From Glutamicibacter sp002979865 (GTDB taxonomy: Bacteria > Actinomycetota > Actinomycetes > Actinomycetales > Micrococcaceae): a DNA stretch of 64,000 nt. The position numbers and the translations under genes were made by a program. Positions 1-8,408 of the stretch are shown in pieces. Numbering within the stretch: position 1 is the first letter of the stretch; the number at the start of each line of letters is the position of its first letter. A model generated the notes under the pieces. The model was given only the letters and a program-made list of their open reading frames with translations. It was not told the DNA's origin and ran no database searches. The stretch spans positions 1,550,001 through 1,614,000 of the forward strand of contig NZ_CP188297.1 of the NCBI RefSeq assembly GCF_050030965.1, given 5' to 3'.

Positions 1-2
1 CA

Positions 3-1445
3 CTTCCCTCGCCTGACGCACTGCGTCAAATCCTGCCCTCGGTTATTTTCGACTTGGCCGACCGTTTTGTTCGGGCGGGCCATGAATTGTCGCTGGTAGG
101 TGGGCCGGTTCGGGATCTGTACTTGGGACGCGTATCCCCGGACCTCGATTTCACCACCAGCGCTCGCCCGGAAGAAACCATCAAGGTGATTTCCGGCTGG
201 GCCGATAACGTTTGGGATGTGGGACGCGAGTTTGGAACTATTGCCTTCAAGAAGGGCGAACACACGCTAGAGGTCACGACCTACCGCGCTGATGCCTATG
301 ACAAGGAGTCGCGCAAACCGATCGTTGCCTTCGGTGATAACCTGCACGACGATCTCTTCCGTCGGGACTTCACCATGAACTCGATGGCTCTGCGCTTGCC
401 GCAGCTCGAGCTGGTGGATCCTTTCGACGGCGTAAGCTCGCTGGAAGACGGGTCCATCCGCACCCCTGGTGCACCTGATATCTCCTTCTCTGACGATCCG
501 CTGCGCATGATGCGTGCTGCCCGTTTTGCTTCGCAGCTGAAGATCGAAGTCAGTCCAGAGGTGCGCGAAGCCATGAGCGGAATGACCGATCGGATCGACA
601 TCATTTCCTCCGAGCGGGTTCGCGATGAACTGGTCAAGCTGATCAACGGTGCAGACCCGCGCGCGGGAATCGACCTTCTGGTGGAAACTGGCCTGGCCGA
701 TAAGGTGCTGCCCGAAGTCTCGGCACTGCGTCTGGAAATTGACGAGCACCACCGGCACAAGGATGTCTACCAGCATTCGCTGACCGTGCTGGAACAAGCC
801 ATGGCGTTGGAAACCGACGAAGAGGGACCTGTTCCCGGCCCGAACTTCGTGTTGCGCTTCGCGGCGCTGATGCACGATATCGGTAAGCCGGCGACCCGCA
901 AATTTGAACCAAGCGGCGCGGTATCCTTCCGCCACCATGACATGGTGGGTTCGAAGCTCGTCAAGGCGCGTATGCGCGCCCTGCGTTTCGACAAGGACAC
1001 CACCAAGTCCGTAGCCCGACTGGTCGAGTTGCACATGCGCTTCTATGGCTACGGCGAGGCCGGCTGGACCGACTCGGCGGTGCGCCGTTACGTCACCGAT
1101 GCTGGAGACCTGCTCGAGCACCTGCACCGCCTGACCCGTTCGGATGTCACCACCCGCAATCGCAAGAAGGCCGACCGCCTAGCTTTTGCCTACGACGACC
1201 TCGAGGCGCGCATCGCGCAGATCGCCGAGCAAGAAGAGCTCCAGTCAATCCGCCCGGATCTTGACGGCGAGCAGATCATGCACCTGTTGGGAATCAAGCC
1301 GAGCAAGGTCGTTGGCCGCGCATACAAGTTCCTCTTGGAACTGCGTTTGGACGAAGGCCCGCTGGGCGCGGAAATCGCCACTGAGCGCTTGCGCGCCTGG
1401 TGGAAGGAACAGCCTGAAGCCCAGGAATCGGCTACCGAGGGGTAA
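3..1445 (+). CDS. cca: CCA tRNA nucleotidyltransferase, 5' end cut by the window edge
   Basis: Adds or repairs the 3'-terminal CCA of tRNAs in the cytoplasm. The nucleotidyltransferase head is visible as LVGGPVRD followed by DLDFTTSA, then RRDFTMNSMAL and DPLRMMRAARFASQL. An HD-type domain follows (HHRHKDVYQHSL, ALMHDIGKP), as in the actinobacterial class II enzymes. The frame is open from base 3 with plausible family residues before the TTG at 54, so the true start lies left of the window and the TTG is internal. The gene ends in a strong intrinsic terminator. The family assignment is secure. Confidence 0.93.
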   Translation, partial: LPSPDALRQILPSVIFDLADRFVRAGHELSLVGGPVRDLYLGRVSPDLDFTTSARPEETIKVISGWADNVWDVGREFGTIAFKKGEHTLEVTTYRADAYDKESRKPIVAFGDNLHDDLFRRDFTMNSMALRLPQLELVDPFDGVSSLEDGSIRTPGAPDISFSDDPLRMMRAARFASQLKIEVSPEVREAMSGMTDRIDIISSERVRDELVKLINGADPRAGIDLLVETGLADKVLPEVSALRLEIDEHHRHKDVYQHSLTVLEQAMALETDEEGPVPGPNFVLRFAALMHDIGKPATRKFEPSGAVSFRHHDMVGSKLVKARMRALRFDKDTTKSVARLVELHMRFYGYGEAGWTDSAVRRYVTDAGDLLEHLHRLTRSDVTTRNRKKADRLAFAYDDLEARIAQIAEQEELQSIRPDLDGEQIMHLLGIKPSKVVGRAYKFLLELRLDEGPLGAEIATERLRAWWKEQPEAQESATEG

Positions 1446-1467
1446 CCTCTGACCTGAGCACCAAGGG

Positions 1468-1504
1468 AAAAGCACCTGAAATCCGCATGGATTCGGGTGC
1501 TTTT
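1468..1504 (+). terminator. Rho-independent terminator after cca
   Basis: AAAAGCACC (1468-1476) pairs with GGGTGCTTTT, with an inner GAA-ATCC/GGATTC extension. The hairpin ends in a T run 23 bases after the cca stop codon. Confidence 0.8.
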
Positions 1505-1590
1505 GCCGTCCCCGGGAAAGTGCTTAAAGTTTCTGCGCAAATTTGTAGCGCATCGGGGATAATCCATGTATGCTGAATACTGTGATTGGG

Positions 1591-1607
1591 AAGTCTCAAT
1601 GAGACTT
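1591..1607 (+). promoter_or_regulatory. Inverted repeat in the leader of the small-ORF train
   Basis: AAGTCTC-AAT-GAGACTT is a perfect 7-bp inverted repeat. It lies downstream of possible -10 boxes (GATAAT at 1558, TATGCT at 1569) and about 75 bases before the first small ORF. It could be an operator or a 5'-UTR hairpin; the sequence does not decide between these. Confidence 0.35.
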
Positions 1608-1683
1608 GCGGATCGAGAAAACTTTTCAAAGAGGCCCCATGGCATCCATGGCCGGCCGAGAGCAGATTTTAGGAGGTGGCGAA

Positions 1684-1800
1684 ATGATTAATACCAATTG
1701 GTACACAGAGACTCATCGCGGAGCGCGATTTATTGGCGGCTCTCCCATGTCTCGTCTGTGCAAGCTCATTTCCCCAACCTCCGGACAAGCGGATTCCTAA
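1684..1800 (+). CDS. 38-aa small ORF, candidate leader peptide
   Basis: A short ORF (starts MINTNWYTETHRG) with an excellent SD site, AGGAGG at 1671-1676, seven bases before the ATG. It ends 20 bases before a hairpin with a T run. A well-initiated tiny ORF directly before an intrinsic terminator is the arrangement of a transcription attenuator, so I read it as a possible leader peptide. I do not recognise the peptide, and it has no obvious run of a single amino acid. Confidence 0.5.
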   Translation: MINTNWYTETHRGARFIGGSPMSRLCKLISPTSGQADS

Positions 1801-1819
1801 CTCACGGTAAATCCCGCAT

Positions 1820-1872
1820 AAGTTCCTGAGGTTGCAGGTCAGTAATCGACTCTCACCCTTAGGAACTTTTTT
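1820..1872 (+). terminator. Intrinsic terminator/attenuator between small ORFs
   Basis: AAGTTCCTGAGG (1820-1831) pairs with CCTTAGGAACTT (1857-1868) over 12 bp with one G-U pair, followed by TTTTTT (1867-1872). The ATG of the next small ORF is at 1874, immediately after the T run. Only transcripts that pass this hairpin would carry the downstream ORFs. Confidence 0.7.
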
Positions 1873-1873
1873 C

Positions 1874-2032
1874 ATGCCTAGTCCACTGTTCTCCTCATCC
1901 GCTCAACGGGCAGTTCGCACCTCGGAATTAATCTTCGCAGGACCAGAAAGCCTGAAAGCTCGCGCCATTTCAACTACGCGCCAAGATCTTCCCTCCCCTT
2001 CTACTTTGACCGAAGGGAGGGACAGCAAATGA
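1874..2032 (+). CDS. 52-aa small ORF, possible second leader peptide
   Basis: Starts with ATG right after the terminator T run. The only SD-like sequence (AGGA, 1861-1864) lies inside the terminator stem. The ORF reads through the hairpin at 1990-2022 and its TGA overlaps the ATG of the next small ORF (ATGA at 2029-2032). Translating it would open that hairpin, so it looks like a coupling or leader ORF. The product (MPSPLFSSSAQRAVRTS...) is not recognised and may not function as a protein. Confidence 0.4.
   Translation: MPSPLFSSSAQRAVRTSELIFAGPESLKARAISTTRQDLPSPSTLTEGRDSK
1990..2022 (+). promoter_or_regulatory. Hairpin sequestering the SD site of the 40-aa ORF
   Basis: TCCCTCCC (1990-1997) is perfectly complementary to GGGAGGGA (2015-2022), which contains the SD site for the ATG at 2029. 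The 8-bp GC-rich stem should hide the ribosome-binding site unless a ribosome on the upstream ORF opens it. The pairing is seen directly; the regulatory role is inferred. Confidence 0.5.
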
Positions 2033-2151
2033 AAAAGCGTCAAGACAAGCGCAAGTTCACCAACCTTGATAGCACCGAGTTCAACCGCCGCATGCGTCAG
2101 CGTGAGCTGAAGAACCACGTGCCACCAGAAATGTACCTTCGAATTCGCTAA
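2029..2151 (+). CDS. 40-aa basic small protein, unknown function
   Basis: Starts ATGAAAAAGCGT, seven bases after GGGAGGGA, and encodes a very basic peptide (starts MKKRQDKRKFTNLDSTEF, ends PPEMYLRIR) with many Lys and Arg. The ATG overlaps the stop of the preceding ORF. Composition and size resemble small nucleic-acid- or ribosome-binding proteins, but I cannot assign it to a family. Two strong terminators follow. A good SD, tight coupling and dedicated upstream control suggest that it is really expressed. Confidence 0.55.
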   Translation: MKKRQDKRKFTNLDSTEFNRRMRQRELKNHVPPEMYLRIR

Positions 2152-2229
2152 GGCCGGCAACGCCATTACCGTTGCCCGCTAACAAGAATCCGAGGTACCC
2201 ATGATGAACTCGCAAGGCATCGCCAAGAG

Positions 2230-2261
2230 GCCCGCCGGCCTGCAAGCCGGCGGGCTTCTCC
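2230..2261 (+). terminator. Terminator after the small-ORF train
   Basis: GCCCGCCGGC (2230-2239) and GCCGGCGGGC (2246-2255) form a perfect 10-bp GC-rich stem with a 6-base loop, followed by TTCTCC. Confidence 0.65.
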
Positions 2262-2286
2262 GCATCCAGAGCACTGTCGAATACAG

Positions 2287-2318
2287 CAATGGCCAGGACC
2301 GAACGGTCCTGGCCATTG
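2287..2318. terminator. Bidirectional terminator between the small ORFs and ino1
   Basis: CAATGGCCAGGACC and GGTCCTGGCCATTG make a perfect 14-bp stem with a GAAC loop between two converging transcription units. The T-rich flank on the plus side is short. It lies about 20 bases past the ino1 stop on the minus strand. Confidence 0.7.
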
Positions 2319-2339
2319 CCTTTCCGCTAACGCGGAGGG

Positions 2340-3425
2340 CTAGCGCTCGATGTCGCCGCGAATGAAGGCTTCCACCTTGTTGCGCGCGGTCTCATCGTCG
2401 TACTGCTCTGGTGGCGACTTCATGAAGTAGCTCGAAGCCGACAGGATCGGACCGCCGATGCCGCGGTCCAGGGCGATCTTCGCTGCGCGTACGGCATCGA
2501 TGATCACGCCGGCCGAGTTTGGCGAGTCCCAAACTTCCAGCTTGTATTCCAGGTTGACCGGAGCATCGCCGAAGTTGCGGCCCTCGAGGCGGACGAAAGC
2601 CCACTTGCGGTCATCAAGCCATGCAACGTAGTCGCTTGGGCCGATGTGCACGTCGTCTTCGCCCAGGGCGGCGGAGGTGTTCGAGGTGACTGCCTGGGTC
2701 TTGGAGATCTTCTTGGATTCCAGGCGATCGCGCTCGAGCATGTTCTTGAAGTCCATGTTGCCGCCAACGTTCAGCTGGTAGGTGCGGTCCAGGACAACGC
2801 CGCGGTCTTCGAACAACTTGGCCATCACGCGGTGGGTGATGGTTGCGCCGATCTGGCTCTTGATGTCGTCGCCAACGATTGGCACACCGGCGTCAGTGAA
2901 CTTCTGCGCCCACTCTGGGGTGCCGGCGATGAATACAGGCAGGGCATTGACGAATGCAACGCCTGCGTCGATGGCGCACTGTGCGTAGAACTTGGCGGCC
3001 TGCTCGGAACCAACTGGCAGGTAGCAAACCAGGACATCGACTTCGTTGTCCTTCAGGGACTGGACGATGTCAACTGGCTCGGCTGCAGACTCTTCGATGG
3101 TCTCGCGGTAGTACTTGCCCAGGCCATCCAAGGTGTGGCCGCGCTGAACGGTCACTCCGGTGGTTGGAACGTCGGCAATCTTGATGGTGTTGTTCTCGCT
3201 GGCCAAGATGGCTTCCGAGAGGTCGAGCCCGACTTTCTTGGCGTCGACATCGAAGGCGGCAACGAACTGAACGTCGCCCACGTGGTACTGGCCGAACTGC
3301 ACATGCATGAGACCTGGAACCGTGGAATCAGCATCGGCGTTTCGGTAGTACTCAACACCTTGGATAAGGGAAGTGGCGCAGTTGCCTACGCCTACGATGG
3401 CAACGCGAATCGGGTTCGCCGACAC
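2340..3425 (-). CDS. ino1: Inositol-3-phosphate synthase
   Basis: Converts D-glucose-6-phosphate to 1D-myo-inositol-3-phosphate with NAD+ (EC 5.5.1.4). This is the entry step to phosphatidylinositol lipids and mycothiol in actinobacteria. The N-terminal Rossmann segment VAIVGVGNCATSLIQG, the internal CYLPVGSEQA and GDDIKSQIGATITHR, and the length of 361 aa fit the actinobacterial family. The ATG is preceded by AAGGAG. It appears to be transcribed alone, bounded by the terminator at 2287-2318 and a 297-base upstream gap. Confidence 0.95.
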   Translation of the reverse strand: MSANPIRVAIVGVGNCATSLIQGVEYYRNADADSTVPGLMHVQFGQYHVGDVQFVAAFDVDAKKVGLDLSEAILASENNTIKIADVPTTGVTVQRGHTLDGLGKYYRETIEESAAEPVDIVQSLKDNEVDVLVCYLPVGSEQAAKFYAQCAIDAGVAFVNALPVFIAGTPEWAQKFTDAGVPIVGDDIKSQIGATITHRVMAKLFEDRGVVLDRTYQLNVGGNMDFKNMLERDRLESKKISKTQAVTSNTSAALGEDDVHIGPSDYVAWLDDRKWAFVRLEGRNFGDAPVNLEYKLEVWDSPNSAGVIIDAVRAAKIALDRGIGGPILSASSYFMKSPPEQYDDETARNKVEAFIRGDIER

Positions 3426-3722
3426 ATGAACTCCTTATTGAAATGTATAAAACCTTTGGGCAATAGGGCGCGCAAAAGCGCATTGCGCAAATTGACCCAT
3501 AATGATCTTAAGTCTTAATGGAGTGCAAACATTCCCAATCGTGCCCGGTATCACCGAATAACTATCGGGGCGGCCTCTCTGGGCTAGCGAAACCGAGGTG
3601 ATTACTGCACTGTCTCAGCGAAGCTGCACCAATAGCAGGTAAAGCACCTAAGGATTGGATACTACTGACAGTGACGATCAATTCAGGCATTAAAGTGACT
3701 TCATGGGCTAAGACCTAGTTGG
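3426..3722 (-). promoter_or_regulatory. ino1 upstream region with GCGC-rich inverted repeats
   Basis: No gene is visible here. On the minus strand, just upstream of ino1, there is a TTATAC-like -10 box and a run of overlapping GCGCAA/TTGCGC repeats (about 3469-3494), the kind of palindromic array a LacI-type repressor might bind. The rest of the gap (3500-3722) shows nothing I can name. Confidence 0.25.
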
Positions 3723-4955
3723 TCATGACCATGAGTTGGCGCCATTTTTGCGTGCTAGCCCGAACTGGTGCCGCAACTTCACCAAAACCCTGACTAGCGG
3801 TGCAGGCAACGTGGTTCTGAGGCGGTGGCGCAAAGGCTGGCGGCGAATATGCGCCAGCATTTCCGGATCAGTGTGCAGCTTTCCAGCTCGAGCTCGCTGC
3901 GCGAGAATCTCGAGGGACTGAACGAAACTGTGGTCCACCCTGTGGAAGTAGTTTTCCCGCAACCAGGCTTTGGTAGGTTCACCGAAGCTCAAGCCGGCGA
4001 CGTCATCCAAGGTGCCGATGACGCCGGAGGCAACAAAGACCGTATTGATCATCTGCGCGCTGACGCCGAAGTCGGAAAGGACCAGCGTTGGCAACCCGCG
4101 ATCAATGGATTCCAAGGCAGCAGTCGAAGACACTGTTACCAAGGCGCTGCCATCGGCCAATGCTTCACTCATCGATCCGGTATCGAAGCGAAGCCGCGAC
4201 TCGGGCCCGATCCGCCGTTCGGACTGCAACTTCTCGAACAGCGAATCGTACGGGAACGCCTCGAGATGCGTTTGGGGCTCACCGGCCTTGGCGCGGAGCT
4301 TGACGATCACCTCAAGTTCGGGATTCATCTTGCTAGCCTGCTCGAGAGCCAGCAGGATCGACTCGCGTTCGCTCTCTTGGGCAGGTACCTTCGCTTGCGG
4401 CGCGAACACCAAGCGTTCGACCACCTGCTTTTGCGCTGGCGGGAATCCTGCCGAGTGCAAGAACGGGAGCTTGCTGACCATGATGGTCGGCTGGTGCCCT
4501 ACCTGGCCTTCGATCATGAATGAGAAATCACGGGCTTCGGCATGCGAATGGCAAATGAACGCATCGCCGGCTCGACGATAGTTCCACCCCTTCTGCGTGG
4601 CGGGGAATGCCACGCCAGGCAGGGCGGAAATCAGTGCGGTGCACCGGCCATCAGTCGGCTCGGTGCGAAGCATGCGAGAGTAGATCTCGGCAACTACCGG
4701 CCCGGTGGCCGAAGCGAAAACAATGTCTTCATCTACGGTGTCGGCTTCTAATTGGGATACGGAAATCACCTGCAGGATATCCGGATCCAGATCCGTGCCT
4801 TCAAAGGCGGCTGCGATCTGGTCGGCGGTCGGCATCACCGGGGTCCGCGCCAAATACACCTTGCGATCCCATGCGGGACCTAGGCGGTTCAGGAAGCTCG
4901 TTGCCAGCTTCAGATAGGAATCCGAGTCGGCGATGGCAAGTATTGATGGCTTCAT
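3723..4955 (-). CDS. DUF6716-type putative glycosyltransferase
   Basis: A protein of about 410 aa starting MKPSILAIADSDSYLKLA, resembling the DUF6716 putative glycosyltransferases that accompany nonulosonic-acid loci in Arthrobacter relatives. A C-terminal SSTAALESIDRGLPTLVLSDFGVS stretch is like the donor-binding region of GT-B enzymes and CDP-glycerol/sialyl transferases. I chose the ATG at 4955 (GAAGGTG eight bases upstream, 8 bases past the previous stop) over a start at 5024 inside the upstream gene. It is the last gene of the minus-strand polymer operon. Acceptor and donor are unknown. Confidence 0.7.
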   Translation of the reverse strand: MKPSILAIADSDSYLKLATSFLNRLGPAWDRKVYLARTPVMPTADQIAAAFEGTDLDPDILQVISVSQLEADTVDEDIVFASATGPVVAEIYSRMLRTEPTDGRCTALISALPGVAFPATQKGWNYRRAGDAFICHSHAEARDFSFMIEGQVGHQPTIMVSKLPFLHSAGFPPAQKQVVERLVFAPQAKVPAQESERESILLALEQASKMNPELEVIVKLRAKAGEPQTHLEAFPYDSLFEKLQSERRIGPESRLRFDTGSMSEALADGSALVTVSSTAALESIDRGLPTLVLSDFGVSAQMINTVFVASGVIGTLDDVAGLSFGEPTKAWLRENYFHRVDHSFVQSLEILAQRARAGKLHTDPEMLAHIRRQPLRHRLRTTLPAPLVRVLVKLRHQFGLARKNGANSWS

Positions 4956-4963
4956 CGGCTGAT

Positions 4964-5989
4964 TCACACCTTCAATGAACTGGATAGGTGCTCGCGCAAC
5001 TCGGATGGGGTACCAGGGGTCCACCAGCTGTCAATCACGGCTTGCGGATAGAGGCAGCGGGCATCAGGACCCAGCAGCAGGCGCAGGGATGGAATCACCG
5101 TGGAAGGCAAGGCGCGGATCTCCTGGCCTGGTCGCAGGACACGCAAACGCATTTCAATGGGAACGGTGTGCTCCTTGAGCACCACCTGATCAATCCCCGA
5201 GATCTTCTCCAGCAATTCGGGAGTTTCACGGCGATGCGGGAAGTACGCAACCGGGCCTTCGGAAGCGATCTGCTCAATCCAGCGCAGATACGGCTGCTCA
5301 AAAATCAGCTCATCAGCCACCATCGCCGAACCGATCAGCAAGGTAGATTCGGTGAACTGCTCGGCTACCGGCTGGGTAGCGAGCCATTCAAACTTGTGCT
5401 GCGCGAATTTGATCCCCAGATCAGCCATCTTCTGACGGGATGCCGGGTCGACATACAACGCTGAAACAATCAACAGGCGATCTTCACGGGCCAGCTGGCG
5501 CAAACGATGCCAGGTCGCCAATCCCATGGCCACGCGTGCTGCGGAATTCCTGGTCCGGGCGCGCACCAACGGGGTGGGCTCATCGGAAATGAGCTGCTTG
5601 ATCAGGGCCAGCGTAGCCATGCCGTCATCGATGATCACGATTTCCTTGGCCCGTACGCCTGCCAGCAGCGTGCGCTGGATCTTGCCCGAGTAGGCGTCGC
5701 CAGTGACATACCGATCGGCAGCGCCTTTGGGCTGCGGAGGCTTACGAGCGGCCGGTTCAAAATGAACCCCTGCAGGGGCATGATTCAGCATTGCCTGCGT
5801 CGTGGCTTCCAGGGGCATTCCCTGACGGGGGATGATCCGGATGTCCGTGCCCAGCAGCCCTGCGGCATGCGTTTCTACCGCCGAAAGCAGCTGCAGTGGC
5901 GACTCCACCCAAACGTGCGCGGTGCCGAAACGCGGGCGTGGCACCTCGTGGGTGTCATGTTGAGTCAGTTTCATCATGGTGAGGGTCAT
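4964..5989 (-). CDS. Putative surface-polymer glycosyltransferase
   Basis: A 341-aa soluble protein whose N-terminal HVWVESPLQLLSAVE resembles the start of GT52/sialyltransferase-like GT-B proteins (a beta strand followed by SPLQ-L--A-E). Mid-protein EIVIIDDGMATL and LLIGSAMVADE fit the same fold. Its ATG overlaps the stop of the upstream polysialyltransferase-like gene (ATGA), and the next gene follows after 8 bases, so all three are translated from one message. The function as a nonulosonic-acid transferase is inferred from context and weak motif likeness. Confidence 0.55.
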   Translation of the reverse strand: MTLTMMKLTQHDTHEVPRPRFGTAHVWVESPLQLLSAVETHAAGLLGTDIRIIPRQGMPLEATTQAMLNHAPAGVHFEPAARKPPQPKGAADRYVTGDAYSGKIQRTLLAGVRAKEIVIIDDGMATLALIKQLISDEPTPLVRARTRNSAARVAMGLATWHRLRQLAREDRLLIVSALYVDPASRQKMADLGIKFAQHKFEWLATQPVAEQFTESTLLIGSAMVADELIFEQPYLRWIEQIASEGPVAYFPHRRETPELLEKISGIDQVVLKEHTVPIEMRLRVLRPGQEIRALPSTVIPSLRLLLGPDARCLYPQAVIDSWWTPGTPSELREHLSSSLKV

Positions 5990-7329
5990 TTTGCCAGTCG
6001 GCTCAGGGATTTGGAAAGCGTGTCCAGCTGCTTGGAACCATTGCGCAGCACACGGCGCGAGGCCCCGCGGACTTTGGAAGGCAGCGAGCGGCGCGAGCTG
6101 ATGTGCGCCCAGCGTGGAGGCAGCTCCAGCCTGGTGATGCGCCGGCGCTTGAAATGAGCCGAGAACTCCGGGTAGTGCGCGGACAAAAAGGACTCGGCCT
6201 GCTCGCGCAGGTGAGGCAGTTGCGCGGCCTGCATGCAGTAGGCCACGGCAGCCAGCAGTTCGGTGAGGCGGTCGCTGCCGCCACCGTGCGCCGGAACCGG
6301 CACGTCCTGGACGAACAAGGCATGGATGATGGACAACGGGATGCGGTTGGAATTCTCGTAGGGAGCCAGCGCCTGGAGCAGTCTGCCGGTGCCCACTGCG
6401 TAGACCTCGGTATCCAGGATGTACTTGGCGGTGGCCAAGCCTGTGGAGAAGCAGGAGATCACCACGGCTGGACGTACCGCCGCGATGACGGTTTCCGCCA
6501 GATGATCGGTGCCGACCAACCGGAAATCCAGCCCCATGTCCCTGGCGGCTGCAGACAAGCGTGCCGCTGAGGTGGCGCTGGCCGATGGGTGCGCCTTGAA
6601 CAGGACGGTGGAAATTTCCCGGCGGGCCACCTCGTTGAGCATTTCCAGATGCAGCTCGAATTCTTCCTCGGCATCCATCAGGCCCAAGGAACCCAGGTAC
6701 TGGCCGAGGATCAGCGCACTGCCGGTTGGCAGATCGAATTCTGCCCCCTGGGCCAGTTCGCCGAAGATTGCAGCCAGGCCGCCGGTGGCCAAGACCTCGC
6801 GCCGCGGCTCGAGCTCTGCGAGCAGGTGAGGCTGCAGTCCTGGAACCAAGTCCACATGGATGGTGCCCATGACGCGCTGGCGAAGCGGCATTGGCAATCG
6901 ATTACGGGTTGGGCCATAGGACATCAAGCCGTCGGAGTGGATCCACAGCTGGGCATCAAAGAAAATACGCGCCAGCGCACGCGCCGGATTGACCTGGATG
7001 GATTCCAGAACCAAGGTCAAGGGTTCATTGCCCAGATCCCAAGCGCTGCGCAGGAGGCGTTCGAAAATATGCAGCTCGTCCTCACGCGGGTTGAACTGTG
7101 CCGGGCGACGCGGGGAGGTCAGCGCAGCGAAATCCACCACGCGGTCAAAGCGGGCGGCAAGCTTCTCGAAGCCCGGGACTTCATCCAACGCAGTAGTCAG
7201 TTCCGGAACCTGCGAGCCGTTAGCCAAGACGAGAATTCGTTCATCTGCCTCGGGGAGCAGTCCTGCATCGGCCATCGCGGCCAGAGAAGCAAGCTGGAAA
7301 TAGCTGCTGGCTTCAATCAGTGCGATCAC
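5986..7329 (-). CDS. Polysialyltransferase-like glycosyltransferase
   Basis: A 447-aa protein with hallmarks of the bacterial alpha-2,8-polysialyltransferase family: WIHSDGLMSYGP near residue 130, a central LFKAHPS and SCFSTGLATAKYILDTEVYAVG. Members polymerise or extend CMP-activated nonulosonic acids at the inner membrane face. The C-terminal 70 residues are strongly basic, suggesting membrane or acceptor contact. The start is GTG, overlapping the GT2 stop (GTGA). With neuB and neuA genes upstream it is the best candidate polymerase of this locus. Confidence 0.7.
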   Translation of the reverse strand: MIALIEASSYFQLASLAAMADAGLLPEADERILVLANGSQVPELTTALDEVPGFEKLAARFDRVVDFAALTSPRRPAQFNPREDELHIFERLLRSAWDLGNEPLTLVLESIQVNPARALARIFFDAQLWIHSDGLMSYGPTRNRLPMPLRQRVMGTIHVDLVPGLQPHLLAELEPRREVLATGGLAAIFGELAQGAEFDLPTGSALILGQYLGSLGLMDAEEEFELHLEMLNEVARREISTVLFKAHPSASATSAARLSAAARDMGLDFRLVGTDHLAETVIAAVRPAVVISCFSTGLATAKYILDTEVYAVGTGRLLQALAPYENSNRIPLSIIHALFVQDVPVPAHGGGSDRLTELLAAVAYCMQAAQLPHLREQAESFLSAHYPEFSAHFKRRRITRLELPPRWAHISSRRSLPSKVRGASRRVLRNGSKQLDTLSKSLSRLAK

Positions 7330-8321
7330 TTGGCGGCCCCGATCTGACCTGGCTGGAGGAAGGAGAGAATATGGCGGCGACGGGCAACGTCCATCTCGAG
7401 GGCAACCTGGCGGGCCATCGGCGCATCAATAGTGGTGAATACCTGGCGCAGTTTCTGCTTCATCTCCAAGCGGACTTCCGGCGGGTAGTTCTTCGCGCGC
7501 TTCTCGTGGTGGCACACGATGGCGAAGAACTGCCGCATCGCCTTGGGCAGGTGGCGATCCGCGTCCGGGTGCAAGCGCACCTCGGTGAGGATCTGCGAGT
7601 AGGCCGGAATGAAGCCGAGCTGACGGTGGTCGAAGACCTGGGTCAGCGAGCCGGGCAGGCCGCGGCGGTAGAACACCCCGGGGGAGGAAACGACGGAATA
7701 GCGCTCGGTGTTCAGATGCAGCTTCCATAGCCAGAGGCGGTCTTCGGCGCTGTGCAACTGCGCGTCGAAGTACATCAGTTCGCGGGCGCGCATCAGGTCG
7801 GTGCGGTACATGCCCGCCCACACGAAGGCGTAGTCCACCATGGACGGCGAATCGATAGGTTCAATGTCATCGGCCGGGTTCAGCGGCATGCCGCGCAACG
7901 CCTGCGGGGCGCGGTGGATGACGCGATTGGTGCCGGTGACACGCACATGATCGCAACGCACGAAGTCCACGTGCAGTTCGGTCAAGGATTCCGCCAGGGC
8001 TTCCAAATGCTCGGGGGAGTACCAGTCGTCGGGGTCGAGGAAGGTGAAGTATTCGCCGGTGACCTGTTCCAACCCGGCATTGCGGGCGGCAGAAACTCCG
8101 GCATTCTCAGGCAGCGAGATCAGGTTCAGGCCAGGCAATTGGTCTTGGTAGCTGCGAACCAGGGCAGCAGTCTGGTCATCGGAAGCGTCATCAACCACGA
8201 GCACTTCCAGCTCCCAGCGTCCCAGCTTCTGCCGGACCAGCGATGACAAGGCATCGCAAATATATGCTTCTTGGTTATAGGCGGGGATAACCACGGAAAT
8301 GCGCCCGGGGATCAAACTCAT
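7326..8321 (-). CDS. Family 2 glycosyltransferase
   Basis: A GT-A enzyme of 331 aa: ISVVIPAYNQEAYICDALSSL at the N-terminus, VLVVDDASDDQT, NAGVSAARNAGL and the metal-binding FLDPDDWY. It probably transfers a sugar to the lipid-linked or primer end of the polymer made by the neighbouring enzymes. I start at the ATG at 8321 because the upstream in-frame extension runs through a terminator hairpin. A GAGGAAGG element lies 15 bases before this ATG, so the start is only moderately sure. Confidence 0.85.
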   Translation of the reverse strand: MSLIPGRISVVIPAYNQEAYICDALSSLVRQKLGRWELEVLVVDDASDDQTAALVRSYQDQLPGLNLISLPENAGVSAARNAGLEQVTGEYFTFLDPDDWYSPEHLEALAESLTELHVDFVRCDHVRVTGTNRVIHRAPQALRGMPLNPADDIEPIDSPSMVDYAFVWAGMYRTDLMRARELMYFDAQLHSAEDRLWLWKLHLNTERYSVVSSPGVFYRRGLPGSLTQVFDHRQLGFIPAYSQILTEVRLHPDADRHLPKAMRQFFAIVCHHEKRAKNYPPEVRLEMKQKLRQVFTTIDAPMARQVALEMDVARRRHILSFLQPGQIGAAK

Positions 8322-8349
8322 CTGTGCTTCAAGGCCTTCCTCATGCAGA

Positions 8350-8393
8350 CAAAAATAAACGGCGGTTGGACCCGTCGGTGAGTCCAACCGCCG
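8350..8393 (-). terminator. Intrinsic terminator between neuB and the glycosyltransferases
   Basis: CGGCGGTTGGAC (8360-8371) and GTCCAACCGCCG (8382-8393) form a perfect 12-bp stem. On the minus strand it is followed by TTTATTTTT (8359-8351). It would end, or attenuate, transcription from neuA-neuB before the glycosyltransferase genes. Confidence 0.75.
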
Positions 8394-8408
8394 GATACGT
8401 AGGCGTGC

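Noticed and set aside
1684..1872. A whiB7-type leader ORF and attenuator
   Set aside because: The layout is similar, but no WhiB protein (four-Cys iron-sulfur motif) follows; only two tiny ORFs do.
2201..2340. A fourth small ORF starting ATGATGAAC
   Set aside because: It would run through two strong terminator hairpins into the ino1 end and has no good SD.
2646..3518. A 290-codon open frame on the plus strand opposite ino1
   Set aside because: It is antisense to a certain gene, has no SD or recognisable motif, and such frames are common opposite high-GC genes. The same holds for the plus-strand frame at 31088-32386.
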